64,000 nucleotides of DNA. Source: Thiohalobacter thiocyanaticus. Lineage in GTDB: Bacteria > Pseudomonadota > Gammaproteobacteria > Thiohalobacterales > Thiohalobacteraceae. Numbering within the stretch: the stretch's first letter is position 1; each line of letters starts with the position of its first letter. The DNA is taken from the NCBI RefSeq assembly GCF_003932505.1, contig NZ_QZMU01000001.1:682001-746000 (forward strand), written 5' to 3'. Shown one piece after another: positions 1 through 8,304 of this stretch. The translations under genes and the position numbers were made by a program. The notes under the pieces were generated by a model that saw only the letters and a list, made by a program, of their open reading frames with translations, did no database searches and had not been told where the DNA came from.

Positions 1-732
1 CGGCAACGCCGTCACTATCACGCGGCAATTGAGCGACTCAGCACGGGATTGCAGCGTCTCCACATCAATATGCTAGACATAACCAACCGTAGAAGAACAC
101 ACGGAGAGACCCTTGCCCCCCGCCTGATCCAGTGAGACTGACGAAGCACCCAGCGTTGGCGCATGTCGGCGACGATCAAGAGCGTCGCCGGCTGCCTTTT
201 CCACTTGCTCAATGGTGTTCACCACCCGGCCCAGTCGGGCAATTCTGTCCACCCAGCGAACGAAAGTGATGATGACAATGGCAAACACCAGAAGGGTAAG
301 CACGAATATCGCAAACAGGCCCGCAGAGTCAAAAATGTCATTTTTGACTGCTATCAGAGAAACAAGACTGAAGATGAAGGCGCCTATAAACGCAGACAAT
401 GCGTTCTGGGTAACATCATCAGCAATAACAAGCGGTATGGAACGAGGTGTCGCACCGGCACTGGCGGATGCGTATGCCGCAACCATGGAACCTACCGCAA
501 AAGTCGCAATAACCAGCATGCTGGAAGCCATGATAGACAGCAGGGACTCAACTGATTCCAGGTTGACCTCGGGCAACACACTGGAAAGACCCGTATCGTC
601 AGCCAGCTTGGCGATGAATGTACCACCAATGGAAAGCACGCAAAGCACCAGCGGCTTGATCCACAAACGCTCTCTAATCCGACTGAAGAAAAAGCGAAGA
701 CCGTCCGATGTCAACAGTGATGATTGACCCAT
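1..732 (-). pseudogene. DUF2254 family membrane protein, interrupted by an amber stop and cut by the window edge
   Basis: Predicted multi-spanning inner-membrane protein of the DUF2254 family; function unknown. Start is placed at ATG 732 because GGAGGAAG lies five bases upstream (738-745). About 219 residues follow, with hydrophobic helices near residues 25-45, 70-95, 110-130 and 140-165. A TAG at 73-75 ends the frame after ...STVGYV, but the same frame continues open to the window edge as HIDVETLQSRAESLNC. From memory of the family, a Tyr-Val-Gln-His-Ile-Asp stretch is normal here, so TAG looks like a one-base change from CAG (Gln). Either a nonsense mutation or a sequencing error. The family call is fairly sure; the C-terminal half lies outside the window. 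Confidence 0.7.
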
Positions 733-1176
733 AATCGCTTCCTCCACCGTAATGCACAGGGTCACATAGGTTGCCAGGAACGCCTATGCAGTGGGAAAGG
801 CGCATACGACAGGGTGGCAACACATATTCTTCCCTAATTGTAGCCATACTACTATTAACACACCCTTTCAGAATGTGTTCGCCATGCGCATAAGCATAAC
901 CCAAAATCCCGTAGCGTCCTGTCCGACGGCACACATGGGGCCAGCGCATGATGCATCGAAGCGGTTTTCAGGGCTTCTGTGCGCTGCCGTACAGAAGTCG
1001 GCCTGGGTTTAGAAGAAACTGAAACAGCTGGAATCGCCGAGAGCCGTATTCGGACAGTCATTACGGCAAGTGCGCTTACAGTGGGACTGGATCGCAAAAG
1101 ATACAGTTAGAACGCGTGGACTGGAAATCATACGCCACCCTCGGGCCGTTCTTAATCTCACGTAAAGGAATATTTC
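733..1176. other. Intergenic region with no recognised gene
   Basis: About 440 bases between the divergent DUF2254 gene and the small membrane peptide gene. Only short open frames without family resemblance or ribosome binding sites are present. It should hold the promoters of both neighbours, but I see no convincing consensus promoter. Confidence 0.5.
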
Positions 1177-1251
1177 ATGAACAATATCGTCTACATCGTC
1201 GGCGCAGTCGTCATCATAATCGCAGTCCTGTCGTTCGTTGGACTGGGCTAA
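1177..1251 (+). CDS. 24-residue single-helix membrane microprotein
   Basis: A very short gene: ATG 1177, TAA 1249-1251, preceded by AAAGGAA (1164-1170) at good spacing. The product starts MNNIVYIVGAVV and ends LSFVGLG; nearly the whole chain is a single transmembrane helix of Val, Ile, Ala and Leu. I recall similar short Ile/Val-rich peptides in other proteobacteria, but cannot name a family. It sits among other small envelope proteins (YqaE, DUF1206, entericidin), which suggests an envelope or stress role; that is inference. Too short for most gene finders. Confidence 0.6.
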   Translation: MNNIVYIVGAVVIIIAVLSFVGLG

Positions 1252-1368
1252 AGTCCTTGCGGATTCGGTAAAGGCGGGTCGTCAGCAATCTGGACATAAA
1301 CCGCCCGGTTGTTTTCAACCATTTCTGGTGCATATCCCCCGACGTCTCGAATCCCCCGCACCAACGCA

Positions 1369-1983
1369 TCAGCCTTGAGTCGGAGATTGCGTCAACCCGG
1401 AGGTGTCCACCGCAGACGGGACGATTACCGACAGAGCTCTCGGCACGACCTCAAAGGTTGCGGGCGTATGGGTGAGGATCTCACCATCGGCGGAGACCGG
1501 TAGCCGCCGCGAGGTCCACACCTGAATCTTCCGCCCGTGCAGGCTGCGGACTTCCTCCAGCTCACGGTGCTGTCCGTCCTTGACCCAGGGGCCAATCTGG
1601 ATCAGCCGCCACAGCGGCATCGGCAACAACGTATACAGATCCAATCGGTTGTCGTCGACGGCAGCGCCTTCGAATACCACCGCCCCGCCGCCATAGAAGC
1701 GCCCGTTGCCGACCGCCACATGAATCACCCGCAAATGGTACTCGGCATCGTCATCAAGGATGATATGACACCGAAACGGCCGGGTATCACGATAGGCACT
1801 GAGCAAGGCGCGGGGATAGCCGAGCACTCCCAATCGGCGTTTGATTTCGCCCGACAGGCGTTCGGCCACCTTCGGGCCGAGACCGATGCTCGCAACATTG
1901 GCGAACAGACAATCATTCACCCGTCCCAGACCGATCCTGACCGGGGTTCCCGAAAGCGCAATTTCGAGCGCCTGCAGACACAC
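1369..1983 (-). pseudogene. C-terminal remnant of a diacylglycerol/lipid kinase (YegS/BmrU/DagK family)
   Basis: About 204 residues match the C-terminal lobe of DAGK-family lipid kinases: a GLGRVND segment, FANVASIGLG, AVGNGRFYGGG, a DDNRLDLY motif and a final SADGE strand, all in family order. The N-terminal catalytic half, with the GGDGT nucleotide-binding loop, is absent. The frame is closed by a TGA at 1984-1986 immediately upstream, and only about 165 bases separate it from the end of the perM-like gene. The possible GTG start at 1983 has no good ribosome binding site. I read it as a 5'-deleted relic; a functional kinase is very unlikely without the glycine-rich loop. Confidence 0.65.
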
Positions 1984-2147
1984 TCACCCTGTTCCACTCC
2001 GTCGAGGCTGAGGGTAATGAAGGCGACCAGCGCTCGCCGCGGCGACGATCCGGTATCGGCACCCTGCCGAGCTGTGCGGTCAACGCCGCCGCATTCAGTT
2101 TCTCTGTCCACTCTCGTCTCGCTGACGTTCATCCAGTCGCTTGTCCG

Positions 2148-3281
2148 CTAATCCAGGATCTGCGCCAGCGGCTTGGCCGCGCTGATCCGCTCCAACGCCA
2201 CCTTGGCGCAGACCAGGATCGGGACGGTGAGCAGCGCCCCAACGATACCCCACAACCAGAACCAGAAAACCACGGAGACGAAGATCACCAGTGGGTTGAG
2301 GGTAAGCCGCCTGCCCACCGCGAGCGGCGTGACGAGATAGCCCTCAATGGAGGTGATCAGGAGGAACGCCAACGGGACCATCAAGGCCTCGCCCAAGCTG
2401 GGGTAGGACAGGATGGCCGCTAAGCTGAGAATCGCCGCCATCACTGCCGGCCCCAGATAAGGTATGAAATTGAGCAGCCCGGCCGCCACGCCCCACAGCG
2501 CCGGGTTGGGCATTCCCATCAGGTACAGCACGCCCGCCACCACGGCCCCCAACAGCAGATTGATGATGGTGATCGTAACGAGATAAGCAGACACCGACTT
2601 TTCGATCTCCTGCCCGATCTCCACGGCCTGGCGTTGGGCGTGAAAATCCGTCAGCGAGGCGACAATATTGCGGAACAGACGGTCGCCCCACCCGAGAATG
2701 AAAAAGAGCATAATCACGGCGGTGAATACGCCCACCGTGGCCTCGCGCGCATTGCTCAGCAAGAGTTTCTGCAGGCCACCGTCCTTTGCCACCACCTCGG
2801 TTTGCTTTGACTTGTCCACATCGCCCAGTCCCTCGACCTGTGCGGTCGCCTCTTTGACCTCTTCCATCGATTGCCTTACATCCGCCAGTTTATACTGCAG
2901 TTGGAGCAGCGCACGCGGCGCATCGCGAATCCATTCACTCGCCGGACCTGCCAGGCTGTACGCCCCGAACCCCAATACCGCCGTCACCAGAGTCACCATA
3001 AACAGGGCGCTTAGCGGATAGGGTATATGCCAGCGGTGCAGGCGGCGCGTCACCGGGCGAAAGATGAAACTGAGCAGAAACGCAGTTGCCAGTGGCAGCA
3101 GCACCGGCTGACCGAAATGCAGCGCCCCCAGCAGCGCGAGAACAAACAGCCCCACGACCACATAGTAGAGCCTGCGCAGCCGATCGGTATGCTGCCCGTC
3201 GGGCGGCGTCTTCTCCCCGGCCGGTGCAGCCTTGCGCGGGGCATTGCGCTGCAACTCGGCCTGTTCCAGCGGTTCCGTCAT
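2148..3281 (-). CDS. AI-2E family transporter / PerM-like permease
   Basis: A 377-residue inner-membrane protein of the UPF0118/AI-2E transporter (PerM, YdiK, TqsA) family. A charged cytoplasmic N-terminus (1-38) is followed by paired helices (about 39-110), a long soluble loop (about 115-205) and a C-terminal helical block. Family hallmarks include LNFIPYLGPAVMAAI and EGYLVTPLAVGRRLTLNPL. Members are variously assigned to signal export or Na+/H+ antiport; the substrate cannot be told from sequence. It lies 95 bases downstream of yqaE on the same strand and may be co-transcribed. The start has only a weak purine-rich upstream sequence. Confidence 0.9.
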   Translation of the reverse strand: MTEPLEQAELQRNAPRKAAPAGEKTPPDGQHTDRLRRLYYVVVGLFVLALLGALHFGQPVLLPLATAFLLSFIFRPVTRRLHRWHIPYPLSALFMVTLVTAVLGFGAYSLAGPASEWIRDAPRALLQLQYKLADVRQSMEEVKEATAQVEGLGDVDKSKQTEVVAKDGGLQKLLLSNAREATVGVFTAVIMLFFILGWGDRLFRNIVASLTDFHAQRQAVEIGQEIEKSVSAYLVTITIINLLLGAVVAGVLYLMGMPNPALWGVAAGLLNFIPYLGPAVMAAILSLAAILSYPSLGEALMVPLAFLLITSIEGYLVTPLAVGRRLTLNPLVIFVSVVFWFWLWGIVGALLTVPILVCAKVALERISAAKPLAQILD

Positions 3282-3376
3282 ATCTCGGTGCTCATGTGCA
3301 ATGCATGGGTGTTATTCACCCTGCATGGTTATATAATCCACCCAACGGAGGGCTGGTCCGCAAACCGAACGAACCC

Positions 3377-3550
3377 TCAATGCTTCAGAATCACGTACAG
3401 GGCATGAATGATTCCGGGAATATAGCCCAGGATGGTGAGCAGGATATTCAACCAGAAATGCCCCTTGAACCCCACCTCGGTGAACACACCCACGGGAGGA
3501 AGCAGTATCGCGAGAATGATCTTCAGCGGATCGGTTGCTGTAACAGGCAT
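3377..3550 (-). CDS. YqaE/Pmp3 family small membrane protein
   Basis: A 57-residue protein with the two-helix architecture of the YqaE/Pmp3/UPF0057 family: ILAILLPPVGVFTEVGF, then FWLNILLTILGYIPGIIHA. Pmp3 proteins affect membrane potential and salt tolerance in yeast and plants; bacterial members are stress-induced in several species. ATG 3550 is chosen over the longer in-frame start because AAGGAGTG sits just upstream and the family begins here. Upstream of perM on the same strand. Confidence 0.9.
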   Translation of the reverse strand: MPVTATDPLKIILAILLPPVGVFTEVGFKGHFWLNILLTILGYIPGIIHALYVILKH

Positions 3551-3686
3551 GTGGCACTCCTTGTTAGCTGTGATAATGTGTCCGTTTATTGCTGGTTGCA
3601 AGTCACATGCCTGGCGCAGGCATATCCCTGGATCCGGCGTGTTTATTGCTTAGGATCAAGTAGGCCAGGCCCAGGAGATGATTCGC

Positions 3687-4172
3687 ATGTATGGGACGGC
3701 TACACCCGACGACGACCGCCATCGTCAACGCGCCGGCCTGCAGCGGCTGGCCCATTTGCTCGACAGCGCCATCCCCTTGCCCGGGGGGCTGCGTATCGGC
3801 CTGGACGGCATCATCGGCCTGATCCCGGGGCTCGGCGACGTGGTCGGGGCCGCGCTGTCTTCCTACATCGTCGCCCAGGCTTACCGCCTCGGGGCCTCGC
3901 GCAGCGTCATTGCACACATGGCCGGCAATATCGCACTGGACACCCTGATCGGCACCATCCCGTTTCTGGGCGACCTGTTCGACTTTGCATGGAAGGCCAA
4001 CCGCCGCAATGTCGATCTGCTGGAACGTCATCTGGCGCAGCCGCGCCAGACCCGGAGGCAGAGTAGCCTGCTGATCGTCGGGGTCACGGCCGGGGGCGTA
4101 ATTCTGTTGCTGGGGATTGTATATCTCCTGGTGGCGCTGGTGCACTGGATGTGGACCTCGCTGAGTAGTTGA
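3687..4172 (+). CDS. DUF4112 domain membrane protein
   Basis: A 161-residue protein. The N-terminal two thirds match DUF4112: LAHLLDSAIPLPGG, GLDGIIGLIPGLGDVVG, and the repeat-like IGTIPFLGDLFDFAWKANRRN. A C-terminal transmembrane helix (about residues 130-155) follows a basic segment. Function unknown. AGGAG at 3673-3677 abuts an upstream ATG (3678) but is properly spaced from ATG 3687, so the latter is preferred. Divergent from yqaE, and part of a run of envelope genes. Confidence 0.85.
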   Translation: MYGTATPDDDRHRQRAGLQRLAHLLDSAIPLPGGLRIGLDGIIGLIPGLGDVVGAALSSYIVAQAYRLGASRSVIAHMAGNIALDTLIGTIPFLGDLFDFAWKANRRNVDLLERHLAQPRQTRRQSSLLIVGVTAGGVILLLGIVYLLVALVHWMWTSLSS

Positions 4173-4243
4173 GACGAGTGACAATCGCGTGCATCCAGCA
4201 CAGACCGTAAGTTTGTGGATGGCACGCCTGCCCGTAAACCCCG

Positions 4244-5242
4244 TCATTCTTTCGGCCTGCGGCTGTCGCCGGTCGGCAGATGGTCCGCCACAAACGCCCC
4301 GCGTTCGCCCATGGGCCGTTCGTGGTGATGGATGGTGTCGCGCCCGGTCTGATATTCCATTTCGCCATTGAGCACGGCCCCGAGAATCACCGCAAAGGCG
4401 GTGATAAACAACCACAGCAGCAAAATCACCACGGCGCCGACCGAGCCATAGGTGGCGTTATAACTGCCGAACCGGGACACATAGAAGGAAAACAGGGCTG
4501 AGGTCAGCAGCCACAGGAGCAGGGCAAGCACGGCCCCCCAGGACACCCATTGCCAGCGCGCCTCCTTCCGCGCCGGCCCGAACCGATAAATGCTCGCCAG
4601 CATAACCAGAACGACACCGGCGAGCAGCAGCCAGCGCAGCACATTGACACCGACTTCGACCAAGCCACCCAGCCCGATCAGGTTGAGCACGATGGGAACC
4701 GCCACCACCAGCGCGATGACCACCACGGCGACCAGCACCAATCCAAGCGTCATGGCATAGGCGATCAGGTTCAATCTGATGATGCCGCGTTTTTCCCGCT
4801 CCCTGTAGGCGATGTTCATGGCGGCGATTATCGACCTGGAACCCTTGGTGGAACTCCACACCGACAGCACGACCGCCCCGGCCAGGCCTAGACCGAGTTT
4901 ACCGTCCGGGCGCGTGGCCAACTGCTGCATCTGTTGCTGCAGCAAGGTATAGGCGTCGGCGGGCAACATTTTTTCAAGAATAGCGAACTGCTGGCTCACG
5001 TGGGCGGGGTCGGCCACCAGCCCATACACCGCGATGAGCGCGGCAATGGCGGGAAACAGAGCCAGCAGCCCGTAGAAGGCGACGCCGGCCGCCACCAGCC
5101 CGAGATTGCGCCGACCGATCTCGCCCCATACCCGGGCCATGACCCGGCGCCAGCCGCGCCAGGGGATCTCGGAGGGCACACTGGCATGGCGCCCCAGCTT
5201 ACGCTCACGGGCCTCGGCCGTACCGGTGTTGGTGTGTGTCAT
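4244..5242 (-). CDS. YihY/BrkB family inner-membrane protein
   Basis: A 332-residue polytopic protein of the YihY/virulence-factor BrkB family. Hallmarks: AAGVAFYGLLALFPAIAALIA near residue 50, WSSTKGSRSIIAAMNIAY, and a C-terminal YGSVGAVVILLLWLF with an acidic tail after it. Six helices are predicted. Despite old names (ribonuclease BN, serum resistance) the function is unknown. ATG 5242 is favoured over a longer reading because residues upstream look non-coding and an AGGGTGG-like sequence precedes it. It faces DUF4112 tail to tail. Confidence 0.87.
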   Translation of the reverse strand: MTHTNTGTAEARERKLGRHASVPSEIPWRGWRRVMARVWGEIGRRNLGLVAAGVAFYGLLALFPAIAALIAVYGLVADPAHVSQQFAILEKMLPADAYTLLQQQMQQLATRPDGKLGLGLAGAVVLSVWSSTKGSRSIIAAMNIAYREREKRGIIRLNLIAYAMTLGLVLVAVVVIALVVAVPIVLNLIGLGGLVEVGVNVLRWLLLAGVVLVMLASIYRFGPARKEARWQWVSWGAVLALLLWLLTSALFSFYVSRFGSYNATYGSVGAVVILLLWLFITAFAVILGAVLNGEMEYQTGRDTIHHHERPMGERGAFVADHLPTGDSRRPKE

Positions 5243-5494
5243 CGCCACCCTGCCTCGGTCGACCGTGAGGGAAGGCCTTCCTGCGATCCGGTGTCTGGAC
5301 AGGAGGAATGAATGTCGCCTCTGTCCATGCCGACCTCCTTGCCTGTCAGACATGTCTGCTGAAATTCTATAATTACGCTCTGTCGATTCAAAAAACATGC
5401 CGCGCGAATGCGGCGGCGCAATCTGCGTCCCGGGCGCCTTTAACCCGCCAGACGGCGGCATATGCACCACCGCAGGGGGCAATCCACCGGGCTC

Positions 5495-5806
5495 TCAGGT
5501 GAGCGGACGTTGAATGCGCCGAAACACGGCCTCCAGCAGACTGTAGAGCCCGAACGCCATCAGGCCGATGGGCATGGTCATCAGCAGCCAAGACCCGTAG
5601 GCCTGCTGTCGCAGTGCCATGAGCGCGCCCGGCAACCCGCGAGCGGCACTGGAATCCGTGGTATAGGCGACCACCAGGAAGAACCACCCGATGATCAGAT
5701 AGATCACGCCCCGGCTGGCATACCCCAGCCGGGAAAACCACTGAAACTTGTTTTGCCTGCGGCTGATATTCATGTCACCGGTTCTCATTCCATGAATGTA
5801 GCTCAT
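5495..5806 (-). CDS. DUF1206 domain small membrane protein
   Basis: About 103 residues with two helices and the DUF1206 signature RLGYASRGVIYLIIGWFFL, then a MALRQQAYGSWLLMTMPIGLMAFGLYS-type second helix (split here at about residue 65). Full DUF1206 proteins usually carry three such helix pairs; this one has a single pair. The start is uncertain: ATG 5806 follows AGGA closely, while ATG 5773 is also possible. Function unknown; the family is common near stress genes. Confidence 0.75.
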   Translation of the reverse strand: MSYIHGMRTGDMNISRRQNKFQWFSRLGYASRGVIYLIIGWFFLVVAYTTDSSAARGLPGALMALRQQAYGSWLLMTMPIGLMAFGLYSLLEAVFRRIQRPLT

Positions 5807-5937
5807 GCATTCCTGCACGGAAATCCAGGATCAATAATGCCCGCCGGCGCCGGATGGGGGATATCATCCACACCGCGCGCACGCGCGCCCTAGGGCTCGG
5901 CCGTTACCCTGGATACGCCATGGCATGAGGTTGCTGC

Positions 5938-5943
5938 TATACT
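5938..5943 (+). promoter_or_regulatory. RpoS-like -10 element upstream of the entericidin-like gene
   Basis: GCTATACT with TATACT at 5938-5943 lies 44 bases before ATG 5987. A C immediately before the -10 (CTATACT) is the typical RpoS feature, and no good -35 is seen at standard spacing, also typical. Known E. coli entericidin B is RpoS-controlled. Assignment is inference from the motif and the family. Confidence 0.45.
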
Positions 5944-5986
5944 CTTCATGAGTGACATTGCCCTGCAAACGCAGAAGGATCCGAAA

Positions 5987-6157
5987 ATGAAGACACTGGC
6001 CAAAAACCCGGTTCACCCCTTCCACCAGTTCCTGTGCATCGGTGTACTCGCCGCTTTCGGCCTGAGTGGCTGTAATACCATGGCCGGCATCGGCCAGGAT
6101 GTGGAATCCGCCGGTGAATCCATCGAGGAGGAAGCGGTCGAGGAACAGCGTGACTGA
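5987..6157 (+). CDS. Entericidin EcnA/EcnB family lipoprotein
   Basis: A 56-residue lipoprotein precursor. After a positively charged start (MKTLAKN) comes a hydrophobic signal and the lipobox FGLSGC, so Cys29 would be lipidated. The mature part NTMAGIGQDVESAGESIEEEA matches entericidins (NT..G.G.D....G..IE..A). Entericidins are small envelope lipoproteins; EcnB is a bacteriolytic peptide and EcnA its antidote in enteric bacteria. Here only one copy is present. Start chosen from AAGGA at 5976-5980, eight bases or so upstream of ATG 5987. Confidence 0.85.
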   Translation: MKTLAKNPVHPFHQFLCIGVLAAFGLSGCNTMAGIGQDVESAGESIEEEAVEEQRD

Positions 6158-6210
6158 AGGGTTTTTTGATCGAGACCGCGGGCTGGATCCCGTTAGAGCA
6201 TGGCCGCGGA

Positions 6211-6225
6211 GGGGGGGGGGGGGGG
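6211..6225 (+). repeat. 15-base poly-G tract
   Basis: An uninterrupted run of 15 G lies between the entericidin-like gene and exoD, outside any coding region I accept. Long homopolymers slip during replication and are also prone to length errors in sequencing. Confidence 0.9.
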
Positions 6226-6324
6226 CACGGTGTGAGAAGCGTCTGGCGGTTCAGGTGGAGAACCATCACCTGGAACGGTGGCTTTGAGGGCACCAGCCCT
6301 CAGCAGGTCTCGCACAAGCAGCTG

Positions 6325-6924
6325 TCAAAACAGGCCATACCCGACCGCTGCGAAGGTTCCCGCTGTAACCAGCAATCCGATCAACGCCAGCAGACCATCA
6401 TGGGCGATCAGCCCGAGACCAAGAAGGGTCAGCGCGGCGCCTGCCCCGTTGGCGCTGAATGGCACGAACTCCATGGGCGGCATGGCGACGGCAATGAGCA
6501 CACAGTCCAGGGCGATGATGTACTGCCCGAAGCCTCCCGTGATCCGGCTGAGACGCGGCCGTGAAATCCGGTCCAGAAGCCTCGCCACCGGCCGCAGCCA
6601 GCGGATCACTTTGCATACCTTGTCACGCTCAGCGGCCCGCTTGAGAAGCCAGCCAGGCAGCCAGATACGTTTGCGCCCCACCAGCAGTTGACTCCCAATA
6701 ATCAACACAATTGCACCCATCAGCGTAGGTACACCGGGTATATCCCCTATGATCGGCGCCAGGGTCACCAACCCCGGAATCAGCAGCATGGCACCGAATG
6801 ACCGTCTGCCCACGGCATCGATCACCTCCCCGGTGGTAACCGGGTCGGCGTTGTTCGCGGCGTCCTCGATGCGATCGAGCAGGCGCTGAAGATTGCCTAC
6901 CGGCTTCTGATGATCGTCCTGCAT
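6325..6924 (-). CDS. ExoD family membrane protein
   Basis: A 199-residue protein of the ExoD (exopolysaccharide synthesis) family. Signatures: TTGEVIDAVGRRSFGAMLL at residues 30-48, then PGLVTLAPIIGDIPGVPTLMG, and a late ITGGFGQYIIALDCVLIAV segment; four or so helices. In Rhizobium ExoD affects exopolysaccharide production and nodule invasion, but the biochemical role is unknown. ATG 6924 is preceded by GAGGCGAGGC. It converges with the entericidin-like gene. Confidence 0.88.
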   Translation of the reverse strand: MQDDHQKPVGNLQRLLDRIEDAANNADPVTTGEVIDAVGRRSFGAMLLIPGLVTLAPIIGDIPGVPTLMGAIVLIIGSQLLVGRKRIWLPGWLLKRAAERDKVCKVIRWLRPVARLLDRISRPRLSRITGGFGQYIIALDCVLIAVAMPPMEFVPFSANGAGAALTLLGLGLIAHDGLLALIGLLVTAGTFAAVGYGLF

Positions 6925-7501
6925 GCCTCGCCTCGAACGTTATCTTAGACGTAGCACATACCATGCCTGGCCTGATTCAGGGGTTGCTGAGGCTGAACAC
7001 CTTGTTCCGCTGGAATTACCAGCCCAATTGTCAGCAACATTCGCGCCTTCAGCTGGATGCGCGGCATATCACACCGGTTCAGGTCCCGGGAGCGGTCGGG
7101 TGGACGCCGTTCGCGCGATACCGATCTACTCTCAGATCCATATCCCACCCCCCTGCAGCCGCGAAAACCACCCTGGCGGTACCTTACAGCGACACAACGA
7201 TGGTCTGCAAATTGCTGTGCACCAGAGTCCTCGCACCAGGGACTGGGACTGCGGACTGCAAAACCGCCTCATCTCGGCGGGTTATCCAGCCGACAGCGTG
7301 CGCAACCTGGACAGCAACCCCCGTGTGACGGCCTGTTCCACATCACGGCCTGTATCTTTGTTGCCGTTGACCGACGCGGGAAAGGCGTCTATATCTTCAT
7401 ATACTCTCCGGAGCTTAGCCTATCGCACTCGGAGGGTTTTAAACTATTGATTAGGTCCATCAGCGCAAAGCAGCGCCATACCTCTGGCCGACTACGGGGA
7501 A
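6925..7501. other. Intergenic stretch without a recognised gene
   Basis: About 580 bases upstream of exoD. Open frames here are short, rich in unusual residues and match no family I know. No tRNA, clear hairpin or repeat was recognised. It should contain the exoD promoter. Confidence 0.45.
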
Positions 7502-8254
7502 ATGATGGAAATGATCATCGAATACATTGAGACCGGTGTCGGTATTGCGACAAAAGCCGTTTTTGCCGTTCTTATTGTTTTCGCTTTTTTTTCGTGGCCA
7601 ATGCCAGATCTCAGCCCGTCGTTACGCCGCTTCCAGAGCCCCGCTCAACAGACACTATGTGGCTGCCGTTGTTGTACGATTTACCGCGAGAAGTAAGAGC
7701 TAAGATCATCACGAGCCTACTCGTCCCAAATCTTGTATTCAGCCGAGACTACATCGACTGCAACGTCCTTCAAATCCACGCTGAACGCGAGCCATTGTGG
7801 CGGGGCGTGTACCTTTACCTGGGAGCGGAGCCGGGAGAGATTCGCTCCTATCTGCGCGACATCAGAACCGCCGCGCAGGAAATCTGCCAAGGGCATGGCG
7901 ACAGCCCCACGGCACTCAACGCGCTCGGCATTCGCCCGTCCGGCCGAGTGTACAGATCCTGCAGCCCAGGACCATCCGGACGGAGAAGATCCCGGTGAAC
8001 GCGAAAGCAGTGAGGACGCTGATTACGACACTGGATGGCGCGACTGCGGCTCGATGACTCAGTGCAGGACACAATATCGCCGGGACGACACAGGAAGAAT
8101 CCGGGATATTATTCATGAAAAGCGCGGAACAACACCAGACGACCGAGACTTTTATGTTCGCGTCCACAAGAGCTATTCGGAGACCGTGCTCGAACCCTTG
8201 TTGGCGGGGAAGGCCCCTTTTTATACAGTCTATCGCTCAACCGCAGGATCTTGA
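7502..8254 (+). other. Possible decayed or frameshifted hypothetical gene(s)
   Basis: Three overlapping frames look partly protein-like but none alone is convincing. 7502-7696 starts MMEMIIEYIETG with a transmembrane helix (AVFAVLIVFAFFSW). 7594-7998 in another frame has MWLPLLYDLPREVRAKIITS and PLWRGVYLYLGAEPGEIRSY. 7733-8254, back in the first frame, ends with DFYVRVHKSYSETVLEPLL. The segments could be one gene with two frame changes, or two small genes. I recognise no family. Codon usage is less biased than in neighbours, so decay is plausible. Confidence 0.3.
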
Positions 8255-8304
8255 AGTCTCAGCTGTGATGCCGGTCAGTACCAGACATTGCCTGCCAATT
8301 CCAG

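Noticed and set aside
5340..5400. Sigma-70 promoter for the YihY gene (TTGAAT ... TATAGA)
   Set aside because: Spacing is 14-16 bases and the match is weak; not listed as a feature.
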